From NCBI GenBank assembly GCA_011009095.1, contig VTPC01001902.1, forward strand, positions 111,238 through 175,237: a stretch of 64,000 nt of DNA. The letters run 5' to 3'. This document shows positions 49,260 to 59,313 of the stretch, in pieces. Origin of the DNA: Ignelater luminosus. Taxonomy: Eukaryota; Arthropoda; Insecta; Coleoptera; Elateridae. Numbering within the stretch: position 1 is the first letter of the stretch; each line of letters opens with the position of its first letter. Position numbers and translations under genes: made by a program. Below the pieces are notes generated by a model. It saw only the letters and a list, made by a program, of their open reading frames with translations, made no database searches and had not been told where the DNA came from.

Positions 49260-49720
49260 CAAAGGTTGGTTTATGTGTAGTCAGTGGACTTTGTGAAGCA
49301 ACCACTAGAAGACAAGATAGAGTGATTGTAAACATTCTAAACAGCATCCAACCATATCATTGCTTGGCAGGTAATTCTGGCGAGAAAGAATATTAAGAAG
49401 CGTCTAATTGAAAATAACGTTACGTTAGGAGCACAAAGCTTAAACCTTCATTATCGTCCAAGCATGTTGAAAACTGACTAAGATAGGTCAGGACTGAAAA
49501 CAGAATTCAAATAATGGATTGGCCTTTTCAATCACTTGATGCTAATCTGATTGAAATTGTTTGGGGGATAATGAACTATCAACTTCGACGAGAAACTTGA
49601 AGCAGCCTGGTCGGCAAATGAAGAACATATGGAGTTGCTTCTAACATCCTATGCCGAAAAATTAGTAGAAAGTGTACCAAGAAGGGTGTCAAGCTATCAC
49701 AGTCAATAACAGTGATTATT
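49260..49720 (+). pseudogene. Tc1-like transposase relic with the catalytic middle deleted
   Basis: The first part reads EATTRRQDRVIVNILNSIQP and then, in another frame, RKNIKKRLIENNVTLGAQS, which matches the helix-turn-helix and GRPR-like region of Tc1 transposases. The second part, from about 49513, reads IMDWPFQSLDANLIEIVWGI then MNYQLRRET, which is the WPSQSPDLNPIExxW region carrying the last catalytic residue (Glu). The segment with the first two catalytic Asp residues is missing between them. Stops and frameshifts are present. Confidence 0.75.
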
Positions 49721-50220
49721 CAAGTACTATAGTGTAAGAGTATAATAAATATAGTTTTTAAATATTGTAATGTTTTTTATTTTTCTGTTATATTGTAGCA
49801 AAAATCGATAGGAATTTCTTGCTAGACAGAGTGTATTTCTTATTATTATCAAGTAATTAAATTGAAAAAAGAGATCAGTGACTGACACCCCTTCGAAGTT
49901 TCTCAAGTGTATCTCGTAGGAATACATTTAATAGGCAAAAGCAATTTATTAATGGTACAAGTTAATTCTAGACCGGCTAGCCGCTTAGAAAAAGAGCAGG
50001 TGGCCGAAGCATTCGAACTTAATATTCATCAAAATATCTTCGTTCTGGTTTTTCGATTGTGGATATTCCATTATTAAAACCATAGTAAGTATATGAGAAT
50101 TTCAAATATTATTAAAGTTTGCTCTTACAATACAGATATTATTTTTTCCTTCAGAAATAGTGAGTGATCGATCTATTTGAAGAAAAGGCTTCAATTCGCG
50201 AAAGACAATTTTCGGCTTAC

Positions 50221-50359
50221 CGTACATCTTTCCTTCGTCCGAAAGTATAATTTTTCGTCGTCCACAAGGAGGGTAAATTGCCAATGCTTCTTGAAAACTT
50301 TGTTCTATGTCTGGACTCCATACTCCTTCCGCATCCGCTGCCGCCATGTCCTTTTCATC
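50221..50359 (-). CDS. sd: scalloped coding exon, first half of the TEA domain
   Basis: This 139-nt exon has an acceptor ending tttctgaag and a donor GTAAGCC. It encodes residues 40-85: [20 protein letters not shown] and onward through [17 protein letters not shown]. The TEA/ATTS domain starts at residue 48; this part holds helix 1 ([14 protein letters not shown]) and the strongly conserved [16 protein letters not shown] turn. The exon ends after one base of the Gly codon. The domain is therefore split within MYG/RNE by a 16.3 kb intron. An in-frame Met lies four residues into the exon just before the TEA domain and could serve as an alternative start, but nothing in the sequence proves that. 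Confidence 0.97.
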
Positions 50360-50558
50360 CTTCAGAAAGAAATAATACGGCATGAAATGTAATCTTTAAA
50401 AAAGGTAAAAAAGGGAAATATTGCAATATTGCAATAAATCCATCAAACCCCTTTCCTTTTTATCAAACACTACACGTTTATGTAATGTAAAAAGAACAGA
50501 TTTGTTTTATATGTATATATTATAAACATGTCTGTCTTCGTAAAAAGATAGAACTTAC
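50360..50558 (-). other. scalloped intron between the N-terminal and first TEA-domain exons
   Basis: A 199-bp intron with GTAAGTTC donor and a pyrimidine-rich acceptor. AT-rich, no other feature. Confidence 0.8.
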
Positions 50559-50677
50559 GTCACTAACGTCGCCGACATCTAGGTTCTTTGTATCGGGGCC
50601 CGGGCCGTTTGTATCAGCCGGCGGGCCCGCTACTGGCGTCCACGGTGAGGAAATGGTGCTAGCTGTTATAACACTAC
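50559..50677 (-). CDS. sd: scalloped coding exon, N-terminal region before the TEA domain
   Basis: This 119-nt exon has an acceptor ending ttattgcag and a donor GTAAGTTC. It begins with the last two bases of a split codon and then reads 39 codons, including SSPWTPVAGPP, DTNGPGP and KNLDVGDVSD. The SPWTPV block and the KNLDVGDxSDDEKD block match my recollection of the acidic N-terminal segment of insect Scalloped. It ends in phase 0 and continues directly into the next exon with DEKD. It is GC-rich (gggcccgggcc-like tracts), unlike the surrounding DNA. No ATG is in frame in the exon or just upstream, so translation must start in an earlier exon. Residues 1-39 of the numbering used here. Confidence 0.93.
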
Positions 50678-52823
50678 CTGCAATAAAAGAGACATTTTTA
50701 AATATAAAAAGTTTTTTTGTAATGCAAAAGAATAAATGAATTAATGCACTAAATGGTTGATTATCTCATCAAAAATAATTAGTATCCGATGTGGTTTATT
50801 AAAGAACAGGTTAACAGGTTCACGAATGATGCTTTAACATTCTATTATGAACAGAAAGAGATAAAAGTATGAATCAAACTCTCGATAAATTCTTGGAAAC
50901 GAAGAGTTAGTAATCAAATCATAAAAACTAACCCTTGATTTTTAATCGTGTTTTATGCGTGCACGAACGGCAGACTGTTAACAGCTAGAAAACGATCAGG
51001 TTATCTATTTCAATCTAGCACTCTACTTTATTGACAACTTGAGGTAATGTAAAATAAAAAGGATTGGTAACACTGATTTAACACTCATTTACACTGCGCT
51101 TTCAACATTAAAACTGTTTGTCTTTTGTCCACATAGATTTTTGTTGCTCTAGATTTCAAATTTTTCACAAGTGGTCTTTACAAATTATTGTTGGCTTGCT
51201 ACTGAAATGTTTGGTTGTCGTACTTCACCATAGACATTTTGTCACAAACAGATACACTTCGATTGGCAATAATGTTTCAACAAGTGCCATGGAGGTAGTC
51301 TTAAGGTCTTTTCAAAATATAAACGAAACGATTGCAATCGAGTTATAGTAAAAACATGCCAGCAAAAACAAAGAAACAAATAAGAAAGTCAACCAACTAG
51401 TTAAAAGTAAAATTAGAATCAAAAATTATTAAAATATTCCTCATTTCATTACCTAACGTAATTCAGTTTTAGTTAAATTATTTATGTACATTGTTTTGAT
51501 GTTAGTATTTCAATTTTTTAACTGGTAATCGTAATATTCAATCTTCTTAGGTGTTTATTTTGGATCGAGTATAAATAGCTGTTAAATACGTATAAATATA
51601 TTACACTCCGTTTAATCCTATGACTCACACAGGTAGAGAATATTGTATGCACGTATAGCTTCTACACACGATATAATACAGCTGTGAAAATGTAGTCAAT
51701 AATATTTTTTCTCGGAAGAAGTTCAAGTTGTCCAGACTATTAGATACGGAAAATGTCTTATGGCAATTTCAAGGAAACCGTTTTAAGAGTTATTTCATAT
51801 ATGTAGCTGAAACGAATAAAAATTAGAATAAGTGGTTGCAGGCTGTTTGTGTACANNNNNNNNNNNNNNNNNNNNNNNNNNNNNNNNNNNNNNNNNNNNN
51901 NNNNNNNNNNNNNNNNNNNNNNNNNNNNNNNNNNNNNNNNNNNNNNNNNNNNNNNNNNNNNNNNNNNNNNNNNNNNNNNNNNNNNNNNNNNNNNNNNNNN
52001 NNNNNNNNNNNNNNNNNNNNNNNNNNNNNNNNNNNNNNNNNNNNNNNNNNNNNNNGTACAATTTCTTTTTTATCGTAATAAATTGATTATACAATAAGGC
52101 AAAAAATAAACATTTAACGTTTTCCTATCTAATAATTAATAGAATGCGTTGCTTCAGATAAAATATAGGATAGAATAGCCGTATAATATTCGGGGAGTAT
52201 TTTAGAACCGTCAGCACGATCATTATGTGGTAAATTTACAGCTATAGATGAAACGATCCACTGCAACACCGTACAAAACCCACTATACATCCAGATTGAT
52301 ATAGTACTATACTGCTGCTATGGTTTTAACCTTCCTATAACTATGCACGTACTTATTGTTAGTTTAAATGAAACATTGACCCTTTTACCTCTGTAAAATT
52401 TCCATAATTAATCAAAAGAGGTTTTGCAGTTTTACTATCTTAAAACATAAATAGTAGGAATACGTGTATTTAACGACCAATAAAGTTTTCTTTTTCTTGA
52501 AAATGTTCTTTACTAATGTATAAGTAAGTTCATTCGCATCTCTATAGGAAGTTGTTTATTTACTTATGAAATGCTTTGATAATCACTCAATCATTATGTA
52601 ACAAATGTGATAATTCAGACTTTTAACTTAGGATGTGTCTCAACATTAGTTAATTCATCATTTTAAATATAATTATTATAGTTACTGATTAAATGATTAC
52701 GACAACCCTGTCATACCGCCGAACTTGTTTTTGAATATACGGATCGATACAATAATTTTCACAATACGGCTATAACATTCACTTTTATAACATCCTCATT
52801 ACTGCGATACAAGTTTCTTTATA
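50678..52823. other. AT-rich stretch upstream of the first located scalloped exon
   Basis: Presumably intron. The start-codon exon of scalloped should lie somewhere to the right of 50677, but no minus-strand exon could be supported here. An assembly gap interrupts the stretch. Confidence 0.4.
51856..52055. other. assembly gap (200 N)
   Basis: Exactly 200 undetermined bases. The sequence reads gtaca immediately on both sides, so the flanks may overlap or the gap may be an artefact of joining. All open frames across it are meaningless. Confidence 0.99.
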
Positions 52824-53041
52824 CATGGTGTTGTAACTTACTGAAGACATAAGAATTTTAACATGGAAAAATTATTAGAATCAGAGTTTGTTAACGCTAA
52901 CTTGGCATTTTCAATTTCCTGAAATGCCATTTTTCATTTATTTACATTACTCTTAATGCCTGTAGTTGGCGTAAGCAAGCTCTGATTCTAATAATTTTTT
53001 ATGTTAAAATTCCTATGTTTCTAGCAGCCAAAAACGCCCTG
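52824..53041. mobile_element. 218-bp TA-flanked MITE with long TIRs
   Basis: The left arm (catggtgttgtaacttactg, then aagaattttaacat and attattagaatcagag) is matched by the inverted right arm (ctctgattctaataattttt, atgttaaaattccta, aacgccctg). TA flanks it at 52822-52823 and 53042-53043. The terminal word, catggtgtt or cagggcgtt, resembles the cagggtgttt ends of other elements in the window. Confidence 0.75.
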
Positions 53042-53667
53042 TACATTATAATAAACTTTCAGGTAGGTACTTGCTGTATTATAAATTCACTACAACCACT
53101 ACAACTTATCTCAGATATCAGTTAGTCATGACGATTTGACAGATTCCATTCCAAATACTAATTGTCACAATGACAGTCAGACCCGAAGCTGTATAAAGTA
53201 GTGACCTAAAAGTTAATTTCTAGAATCAAAGAGACGTTGCCATTTCCATTTCACTTGTTCGCTTAAAAGTTTGAAATTATATAGCTATCAAATATCAGAG
53301 AAGTGTTTATAAAAGTTCCTGAGCCTAGTTGGCTATGGAATCTAATTTTGATGTGTCGCCTCGTTGATTTATTTCAATAACTAATACGTATTTGTTTTCT
53401 GTCATTTGTCAATTGCAAATATGTCACTGACTTGCATTTAGCAATTTAGTTATAATCTTGTGCTGAAATTTGTTGTATTGTTCCAAATTTTTTCTAATTG
53501 GGCTTATTGTACGAAAAAGTCTTTTTCAAGACTAAAGTTGTTCTTGTGTTGTGTTTGCTTAATCATAGTAAGGCTCTTACATACTGTAACATTAAAAAAT
53601 GTTAATGAAATTTATTTTCAGCATTGTAAACAATGGTCTATACTGTTCAACAAGACACGTTTATCGT

Positions 53668-53930
53668 TATGTCTTATTACCGGAATGGTGTAGTTCAGCA
53701 GGGAAATTCGACATATTCTATTCAAGCTTGCAAAGATGAATTTAAAATCTGACTTCCTGATGTTAATGGTCCGGATAACGCTTTAGTTACTCACATTTAA
53801 GATGCAGTTAGTCGATCTGCTAGAAAAGGATTTGTTGAGAAGAGTAAATCTTCAGGAAGACCTGAAGCTGTCGAATAAGTGAGACAAGTAATTGAAGAAA
53901 ATTCACAAACCTCACTTTGCAGAATTTCAC
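53668..53930 (+). pseudogene. N-terminal fragment of a DDE transposase
   Basis: The plus strand reads MSYYRNGVVQQGNSTYSIQA, CKDEFKI, a stop, LPDVNGPDNALVTHI, a stop, DAVSRSARKGFVEKSKSSGR and PEAVE, then VRQVIEENSQTSLCRIS. The order FxxxP..NxPxxxxV..., GRP, VxxxIEENxxTSLRRI is the helix-turn-helix half of the insect transposase whose catalytic half is seen near 3.7 kb. Interrupted by stops and truncated after this half. Confidence 0.7.
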
Positions 53931-54811
53931 TTTATTTAATTATTAATTATTATTATTTAAAAAGTTATTTTTTAATTTCATTTAATGTAATCTATGTTCT
54001 ATTATGGTATTTGTAATTGTATTAGTATTTATGGTGTTAGCTATATACTGAATGTTTATTTTTGATGTTGGTGTGAGCATATGCATAAGCTTCATTAATA
54101 AATTGCAGACCATATTTTTTTATTTTGTAACTATTTTTCTTTATTCTTAGCTAGTGACATCGAAAAGAATGTGTTCTTTAACACTTTATTTTAGATTAGT
54201 TGCATTCCTTCACATTCATTCTTTAAAAAGAACATAAGATTAGACAACCATGATAACAACAATGCAATGTGTGTAACGTGACAAATATTCTAATATGGTA
54301 TATATCCTGCTTTTCAAAAGGCGGCAAATACAGCCGCAAGATTAATTTCGCAGCCCATGGACTTAGGAACTTTTATAAACACTTTGTAGTGTAACGCTTT
54401 CCCTATATTCGTTCTGTATCATCTAATGAATCCTTAAGGACGTTCCCAAGAAAACATACCCAGAAAATAAATTTTCTTAAGATTTTCTTGAACATTTGAA
54501 ATCGAAAATAACAAATATATTCCTGTAAAGAAAATTGCAGCAAGTGGTATTCGCTCTTCAGAAATCTACTATTTTTTAATCATGAAGTCATTGTTTATGC
54601 TATGTTAAAAATGTCAAACATACAATTGAGTCCCAATTTCGATGCTCGCTACCGGGATCTCGGAAATTGTAAGAGATTCGAAGTCGGTTAAATTAGAAGT
54701 TTTGGCTATTTTGGAGATCAGTTTACTTATGCTTTTGTTTTTTCAAAAAAATTTACGGCTTACTAGATATTTGCTAAAAACGAAATTATCTTATTTTTTT
54801 TTAAATACTTA

Positions 54812-56045
54812 GGTGTATACCTATGAAATGAGACTTTTTTTTTCAATTTTAAACGTTTATTAACAAAAAAATGGTTACAAATTTAATCTTCAAAATAATA
54901 GCCACCGCTAGCGACACATTTTACCCATCTCTCAGGCAATTTGTGAATGCCGCGCCAAAAAAATTGGCCGTCTTTGGCCGCAAACCAATCATCGAACCAT
55001 TTTTTGGCTTCTTCGTGAGAATTGAAGCGCTGCTCGTAAAGTGCGTGGCCCATCGATGCAAACAAATGATAATCGGAAGGCGCCAAGTCTGGTGAGTAAG
55101 CCGCATGCACCAGCGGTTCCCAATCGTACGTCTCCACCAATTCCCGGGTCGCTCTTGTTCGATGTGGTGGTGCATTGTCATCAAGAAAAATTACTTTGTG
55201 ACGCCGATCGGCATATTCTGGGCGTTTTCGGTGTATAGCGCTGTTCAAATCGGCCAATTGTCGTTGGTAGCGTGCACCGTCAACTGTTTCACCTGGTTTT
55301 AATAGCTCGTGCCAAATCATACCATGCTGATCCCAGAAAACACACAGCATTGCCTTGCGGCCGAAGCGATTTGGTTTGGCCGTTGATTTTGGCTTGTGGC
55401 CATTTTTCATCACCCGTAACGATTCGATGCAAAAAAGACTTCCTTTTGAACCGGGAGAGCAGCATTTCACAAGTGGCTTTTCGGTTCTCTTGCTGCCTTT
55501 CAGTCAGTTCATGCGGCACCCATCTTCCGACCTTTAAAATCATGCCCATGTCTTTCAAACGTTTGCAAATGGTTTTTTTGGGTCACTCCCAACTGCTCTG
55601 CCATCATTTCTTGCGTTTGACCATCATCTTCATTCAACAATGCTTGCAATTCGGTGTCCTCAAACTTTTTCGGTGGCCGGCCACGTTCCTCGTTCTCCAC
55701 GCTAAAATCACCACTTCGGAATTTTTCAAACCACCTGAAGCACTGTGCTCTGCTTAGCGCATGTCCACCGTAAGCTTCTATAAGCATTTGATGAGCTTGA
55801 GAAGCGTTTTTCTTCAATTGATAACAGAAAATCAACGATGTCCGCAAATCGTAGTTTGAAGGCACGAAATTCGACATTTTTAAGAGCGAAAAAAATGCGT
55901 TGTTGTATGAAACATCACAAACAATGAATTGAATATTGTTGACAGATGACAGACGAAAAAAATAAGACATTTGGGACAGTTTAAAAATACTCCTAGCGAC
56001 ATCTGTGGTCTAATAGCTGAAAGTCTCATTTCATAGGTATACACC
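54812..56045 (-). mobile_element. second mariner element, nested in the fold-back arm
   Basis: The TIRs ggtgtatacctatgaaatga (left) and the exact inverse at the right (tcatttcataggtatacacc) match perfectly over at least 24 bp. TA lies at 54810-54811; the right flank reads TG, a probable mutation of TA. The element is about 1.23 kb and belongs to a mariner lineage different from the one at 34 kb, as its TIRs and transposase are unlike. It interrupts the left arm of the 54623-56768 element and is therefore the younger of the two. Confidence 0.88.
54883..55877 (-). pseudogene. mariner transposase (DD34D) with at least two lesions
   Basis: Starting at ATG 55877 (MSNFVPSNYDLRTSLIFCYQ), the N-terminal helix-turn-helix region runs to EEMMAEQLGVTQ-like sequence, where a run of seven A bases near 55575 shifts the frame. 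The next frame gives DMGMILKVGRWVPHELTERQ and the first catalytic Asp in IVTGDEKW, then breaks again near 55410 with an apparent deletion of about 15-20 codons. The last frame gives KPKSTAKPNRFGRKAMLCVF, the second Asp in FLDDNAPPHRT and the third in YSPDLAPSDYHLF, with 34 residues between them, and ends YYFED at 54883. All three catalytic residues survive but in three frames, so it is dead. Confidence 0.9.
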
Positions 56046-56770
56046 TGGTAAAAAGCATTTCCCACTTAATATGCCATGGCTTTAAACATATGAAAATCAT
56101 TGGTTTTTGTCAGATAAATTACATTTGTTATGTAACAATTGCTAAAACAAAACAAAAGACGCTTTTAAGATAATTTACTGAGCATTCACAGATAGCATCA
56201 ACTAAGCATCTAATGCCCCATAAAAGCGTATTTATTTTGTTTCAGCAATTTTTGCATAACAAATGAATTTCTTTGATAAAACTCCACGACTTTGTCTGTT
56301 AGTTGTCATGGCACACTATGATGAAAAATGATTTTCACTTCATAACTCGGTAAAACAAAAGAATAGCTATGTCAAACCATGTATCACTGAAAAGCATTTA
56401 AGTCGTGCAGTTCAGTAATATGGAAATCAAGTAGGCGTTCCATTAGAAAAAATTTGAATTTACGTTTCACCGCCAAAGTAAAACAAAAGACAATTGCGAA
56501 AAATTTTTTTTTGTTTCGGAGTAAATTCTCTAAAACACCCGCTTTGCTGTTCTTTTCTATCTTTGCTCGTTCCTGAGATATTTCACTTAAAAAAAATAAA
56601 ATAATTTCGTTTTTAGCAAATATCTAGTAAGCCGTGAACTCTTTTGAAAAAGCAAAAGCATAAGTAAACTGATCTCCAAAATAGCGAAAACTTTTCTAAT
56701 TTAACCGACTTCGTATCTCTTACAATTTCCGAGATCCCAATAGTGAGCATCAAAATTGGGACACACTGTA

Positions 56771-57828
56771 TATGTAATCTCGAAAAACACTCCAAAACAC
56801 TAAAACTCAACATAAACAACTCGTGTCACGATCAGTGTAGGATGCAACGTTTATTTATTTTTATTATTATTATTATTACGTATTATTTTTTATTTCTGTG
56901 CATATGCGACGGGGTGAAAAAGGACGCTGTTTCATGGGAACGTCCTTAAGTATTATTAATTATCAAAAAACATTGACGAAATTTTACCACACGATAAAAT
57001 GAATCGAAAGTAATAAATCATTAATGAACAAACTAATTGATGTTTCATCTTACTACTACGTGCATACTAAACCTCTGAGCTGTCATATTGTGCGCGTAAG
57101 TTCTGCAGTGCTATCTCCAGCTGAGCCACATTCTCTATCACAGATTATATCTGAAAAAATTCTTTTAATATGAAAGTTTTTTAAACAACGTAGATACACA
57201 GGTGTTATCAGTGTGTCAAACTTTGAATACCAAGAATATAGAATCTTAAGGTCGTTGTCTTTGGTTTGTTATTATTAGAGTCCCTAAATGCAGTCTTACT
57301 TTTCCATAAAAAATCAACAAGAATTACAATCGACGGTTGACGCATGTTATACTATTAAATAAAATAGAACAATCAAGTCAATCGGTGAAGACAACACCAC
57401 AAAAGATACAAGAATCATTACCTCAAGCCTCTACCCCCTTATACACTATGTAGTAATAATTCGAACATACAATTCAGAATAGTTGACAGTTTATATTACA
57501 GAAAAAGTAAAACATCTCAAAAAAAATGTAAAATTTAAAATATAATAATTGCCGCTTTGCAGCGTATTATAAAAGTCCTGCAATGAAAATATCTATACAT
57601 AATCAATGTATGCTCTTCATTTTTGTTTGTAAATACAATAGCTGTGTTAGAAAGTTTATTGATATACTCAAGTTTTTATGTTTAGTCGTAATTTTATACT
57701 TTCTTCTTTCATTTTTTATTAGGTAGAGAAACGAAAAAAGACAACTTTTGCCTGGTCTCTTTGACTAAAGAATGAACTTTTCTAAAAATGCAAAAAATGT
57801 ATCTGTGTGCTCTTAATACTATATATTA
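56771..57828. other. AT-rich stretch without recognised features
   Basis: It includes a short TTA-rich microsatellite near 56858-56876. No gene or TIR pair found. Confidence 0.4.
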
Positions 57829-58501
57829 CAGGATGTTTCTGAATTGCATAAACCAAATACAAAGGCGTTATTCTACGATGAATAAGAAGAAAGCAGATAA
57901 GATTTTTTCGAAGACGCTTCCCCGCAGAGCTACATTATCTTAAAGTTTTGCTAAATAGTGTGATTTTTTTAATAACAGCTGTAGTTTGTGCTGCAGTAAC
58001 GAAATTTGGTATGTGTACATTTCTTAACCATTTGTAGAAACTAGTTTTCGTTCCAAGGGTGTCTTTGCGGGTAAGGGGCCGCTTTAATCTCCAGAACTAT
58101 TTTTCCCCAAAAGGATCTGGAATCTAATGCAAATATTACATAAGCCCGTTTCATTAGGAAAGAAGCTTAACTCTTCAGTTATTTTTGTAAATGTGCAGAT
58201 TTTCTGCAAAAACACCAAAAACCATTGGAGAGCAGCTTCCAACATCCAAAACCACTTTTGAGACAAAGACGGTTTTAACAAATTAAATGTAAATAAAGAT
58301 TGATAAACGTACATACCAAATTTTGTTTCTGCAGCACCACTGCAGAGTTATTAGAAAAAGAAATCACCTTTTTTTAAGCAACACCTTAAGACGGCGTAGC
58401 CCCGTAGGGGAACGTTTTCGAAAAAAAATATCTGGATCTTCTTATTTCTCGTCGTAGAACAACGCCTTTATATTTGTTCCGCGCAATTTAGAAACACCCT
58501 G
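57829..58501. mobile_element. 673-bp TA-flanked element with arms of about 230 bp
   Basis: The left end caggatgtttctgaattgca and the inverted right end (reverse complement cagggtgtttctaaattgcg) match over more than 110 bp, through aaaggcgttattctacg and ttcgaagacgcttcccc. A further inner match (acgaaatttggtatgtgtac against gtacataccaaattttg) brings the arms to about 230 bp. TA lies on both sides (57827-57828 and 58502-58503). The central 200 bp are non-coding. Confidence 0.85.
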
Positions 58502-59192
58502 TATAGTCAGAGAAATTCTGAAAAGATACACAAGTCATAGACTACTATTCATTTCTGTTTTACTTACAGTTTATAGCGTAAATATCACATTTACTGCCCG
58601 ATTTCACAAAGATTTCTGTTTTGCAGAAGGGTTCCTAATGATTGTTAGCATTTTATAACTTCACTGAAAGTATGTGACGATTATTTATTTTGCATATTCT
58701 GATGCCTTTCTTTTTAGATTTTAATACCTCTTTTAGATATTGCAACAGCAATTTACTCTTCAGAATTACATAGTCTTAGATTCTAAGGCCAGCATCACAC
58801 GACTACGGCCAGTTTTACATAGTAGTATATGTAGTCTATGACTTATGTTCTCAGAAACCTTGAACTAAACAAATCTTATGCAAAAATCATCAAAATAAAA
58901 ATGAAGCAAAAATCACCATTTGTTAATTTTGGAATAAACCATTCGTTTCTAATTAAGAGTTGACACGAAACGTCAAATTTATTTAATTTAACTTATACCA
59001 AAACCAATACATATAAGACAGCTCTAGCATGGACGCTAGGAGGAGGATGCAGAGGCGCAGTTGCATCCTTGCATCCCTGCTAAGTAAAGATTTAATTAGG
59101 AATTAATAAATACTGGATTATTTGGCTTAAACTTGGTTTTCAGATGACTTAGCTTTTCTTTCGTTTATGATAAAATTTTTATTAAGTATTTA

Positions 59193-59313
59193 TTCAACAG
59201 CGGCTAGTGACCTAAGTTCAGGTTATACACAGACCGCTTAATTGTATAGTTTCTGTATAATTTTAAGCGGTCTGTGTCCAACCTGAACTTCGATCACTAA
59301 CCGCCACTGACAA
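59193..59313. repeat. near-perfect hairpin, about 45-bp arms
   Basis: The left arm reads cggctagtgacctaagttca then cacagaccgctta. The right arm is its inverse, taagcggtctgtgtcca, then acctgaacttcgatcactaa and ccgcc. The loop is about 20 bases. The element is too short to code; MITE or snap-back remnant. Confidence 0.75.

Larger units (their letters stand above)
13581..50677 (-). other. sd: scalloped (TEAD/TEF-1 transcription factor) gene, coding span without its first exon
   Basis: Scalloped is the insect TEAD protein. It binds M-CAT-like DNA sites through its N-terminal TEA domain and recruits Yorkie (growth control, Hippo pathway) or Vestigial (wing and muscle identity) through its C-terminal domain in the nucleus. 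Ten coding exons were delimited on the minus strand. All introns are GT-AG, and the phases join without conflict into 442 residues plus stop (numbering here starts at the first whole codon of the 50559-50677 exon). Introns in transcript order are about 0.2, 16.3, 3.5, 1.3, 8.2, 0.06, 2.65, 0.06 and 3.5 kb. Key residues are those of the family: [18 protein letters not shown] opening the TEA domain and HHIYRLVKD at the C-terminus. The most 5' exon found has no usable ATG, so at least one upstream exon is missing from this annotation. The gene identity is very secure. Confidence 0.97.
54623..56768. mobile_element. 2.1 kb fold-back element with about 185-bp terminal inverted repeats, hosting a mariner
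   Basis: The left arm 54623-54808 and right arm about 56585-56768 are inverted copies (shared words tctcggaaattgtaagag, gtcggttaaattagaa, gatcagtttacttatgc, atatttgctaaaaacgaaat). TA follows the right end (56769-56770) and precedes the left (54621-54622). The left terminal bases are diverged (caattgagtccc against cagtgtgtccc on the right). The left arm is interrupted at about 54810 by the mariner at 54812-56045. The rest of the interior, 56046-56585, is non-coding. Confidence 0.8.

Noticed and set aside
55272-55757. 161-codon plus-strand frame
   Set aside because: Antisense shadow of the minus-strand mariner transposase.
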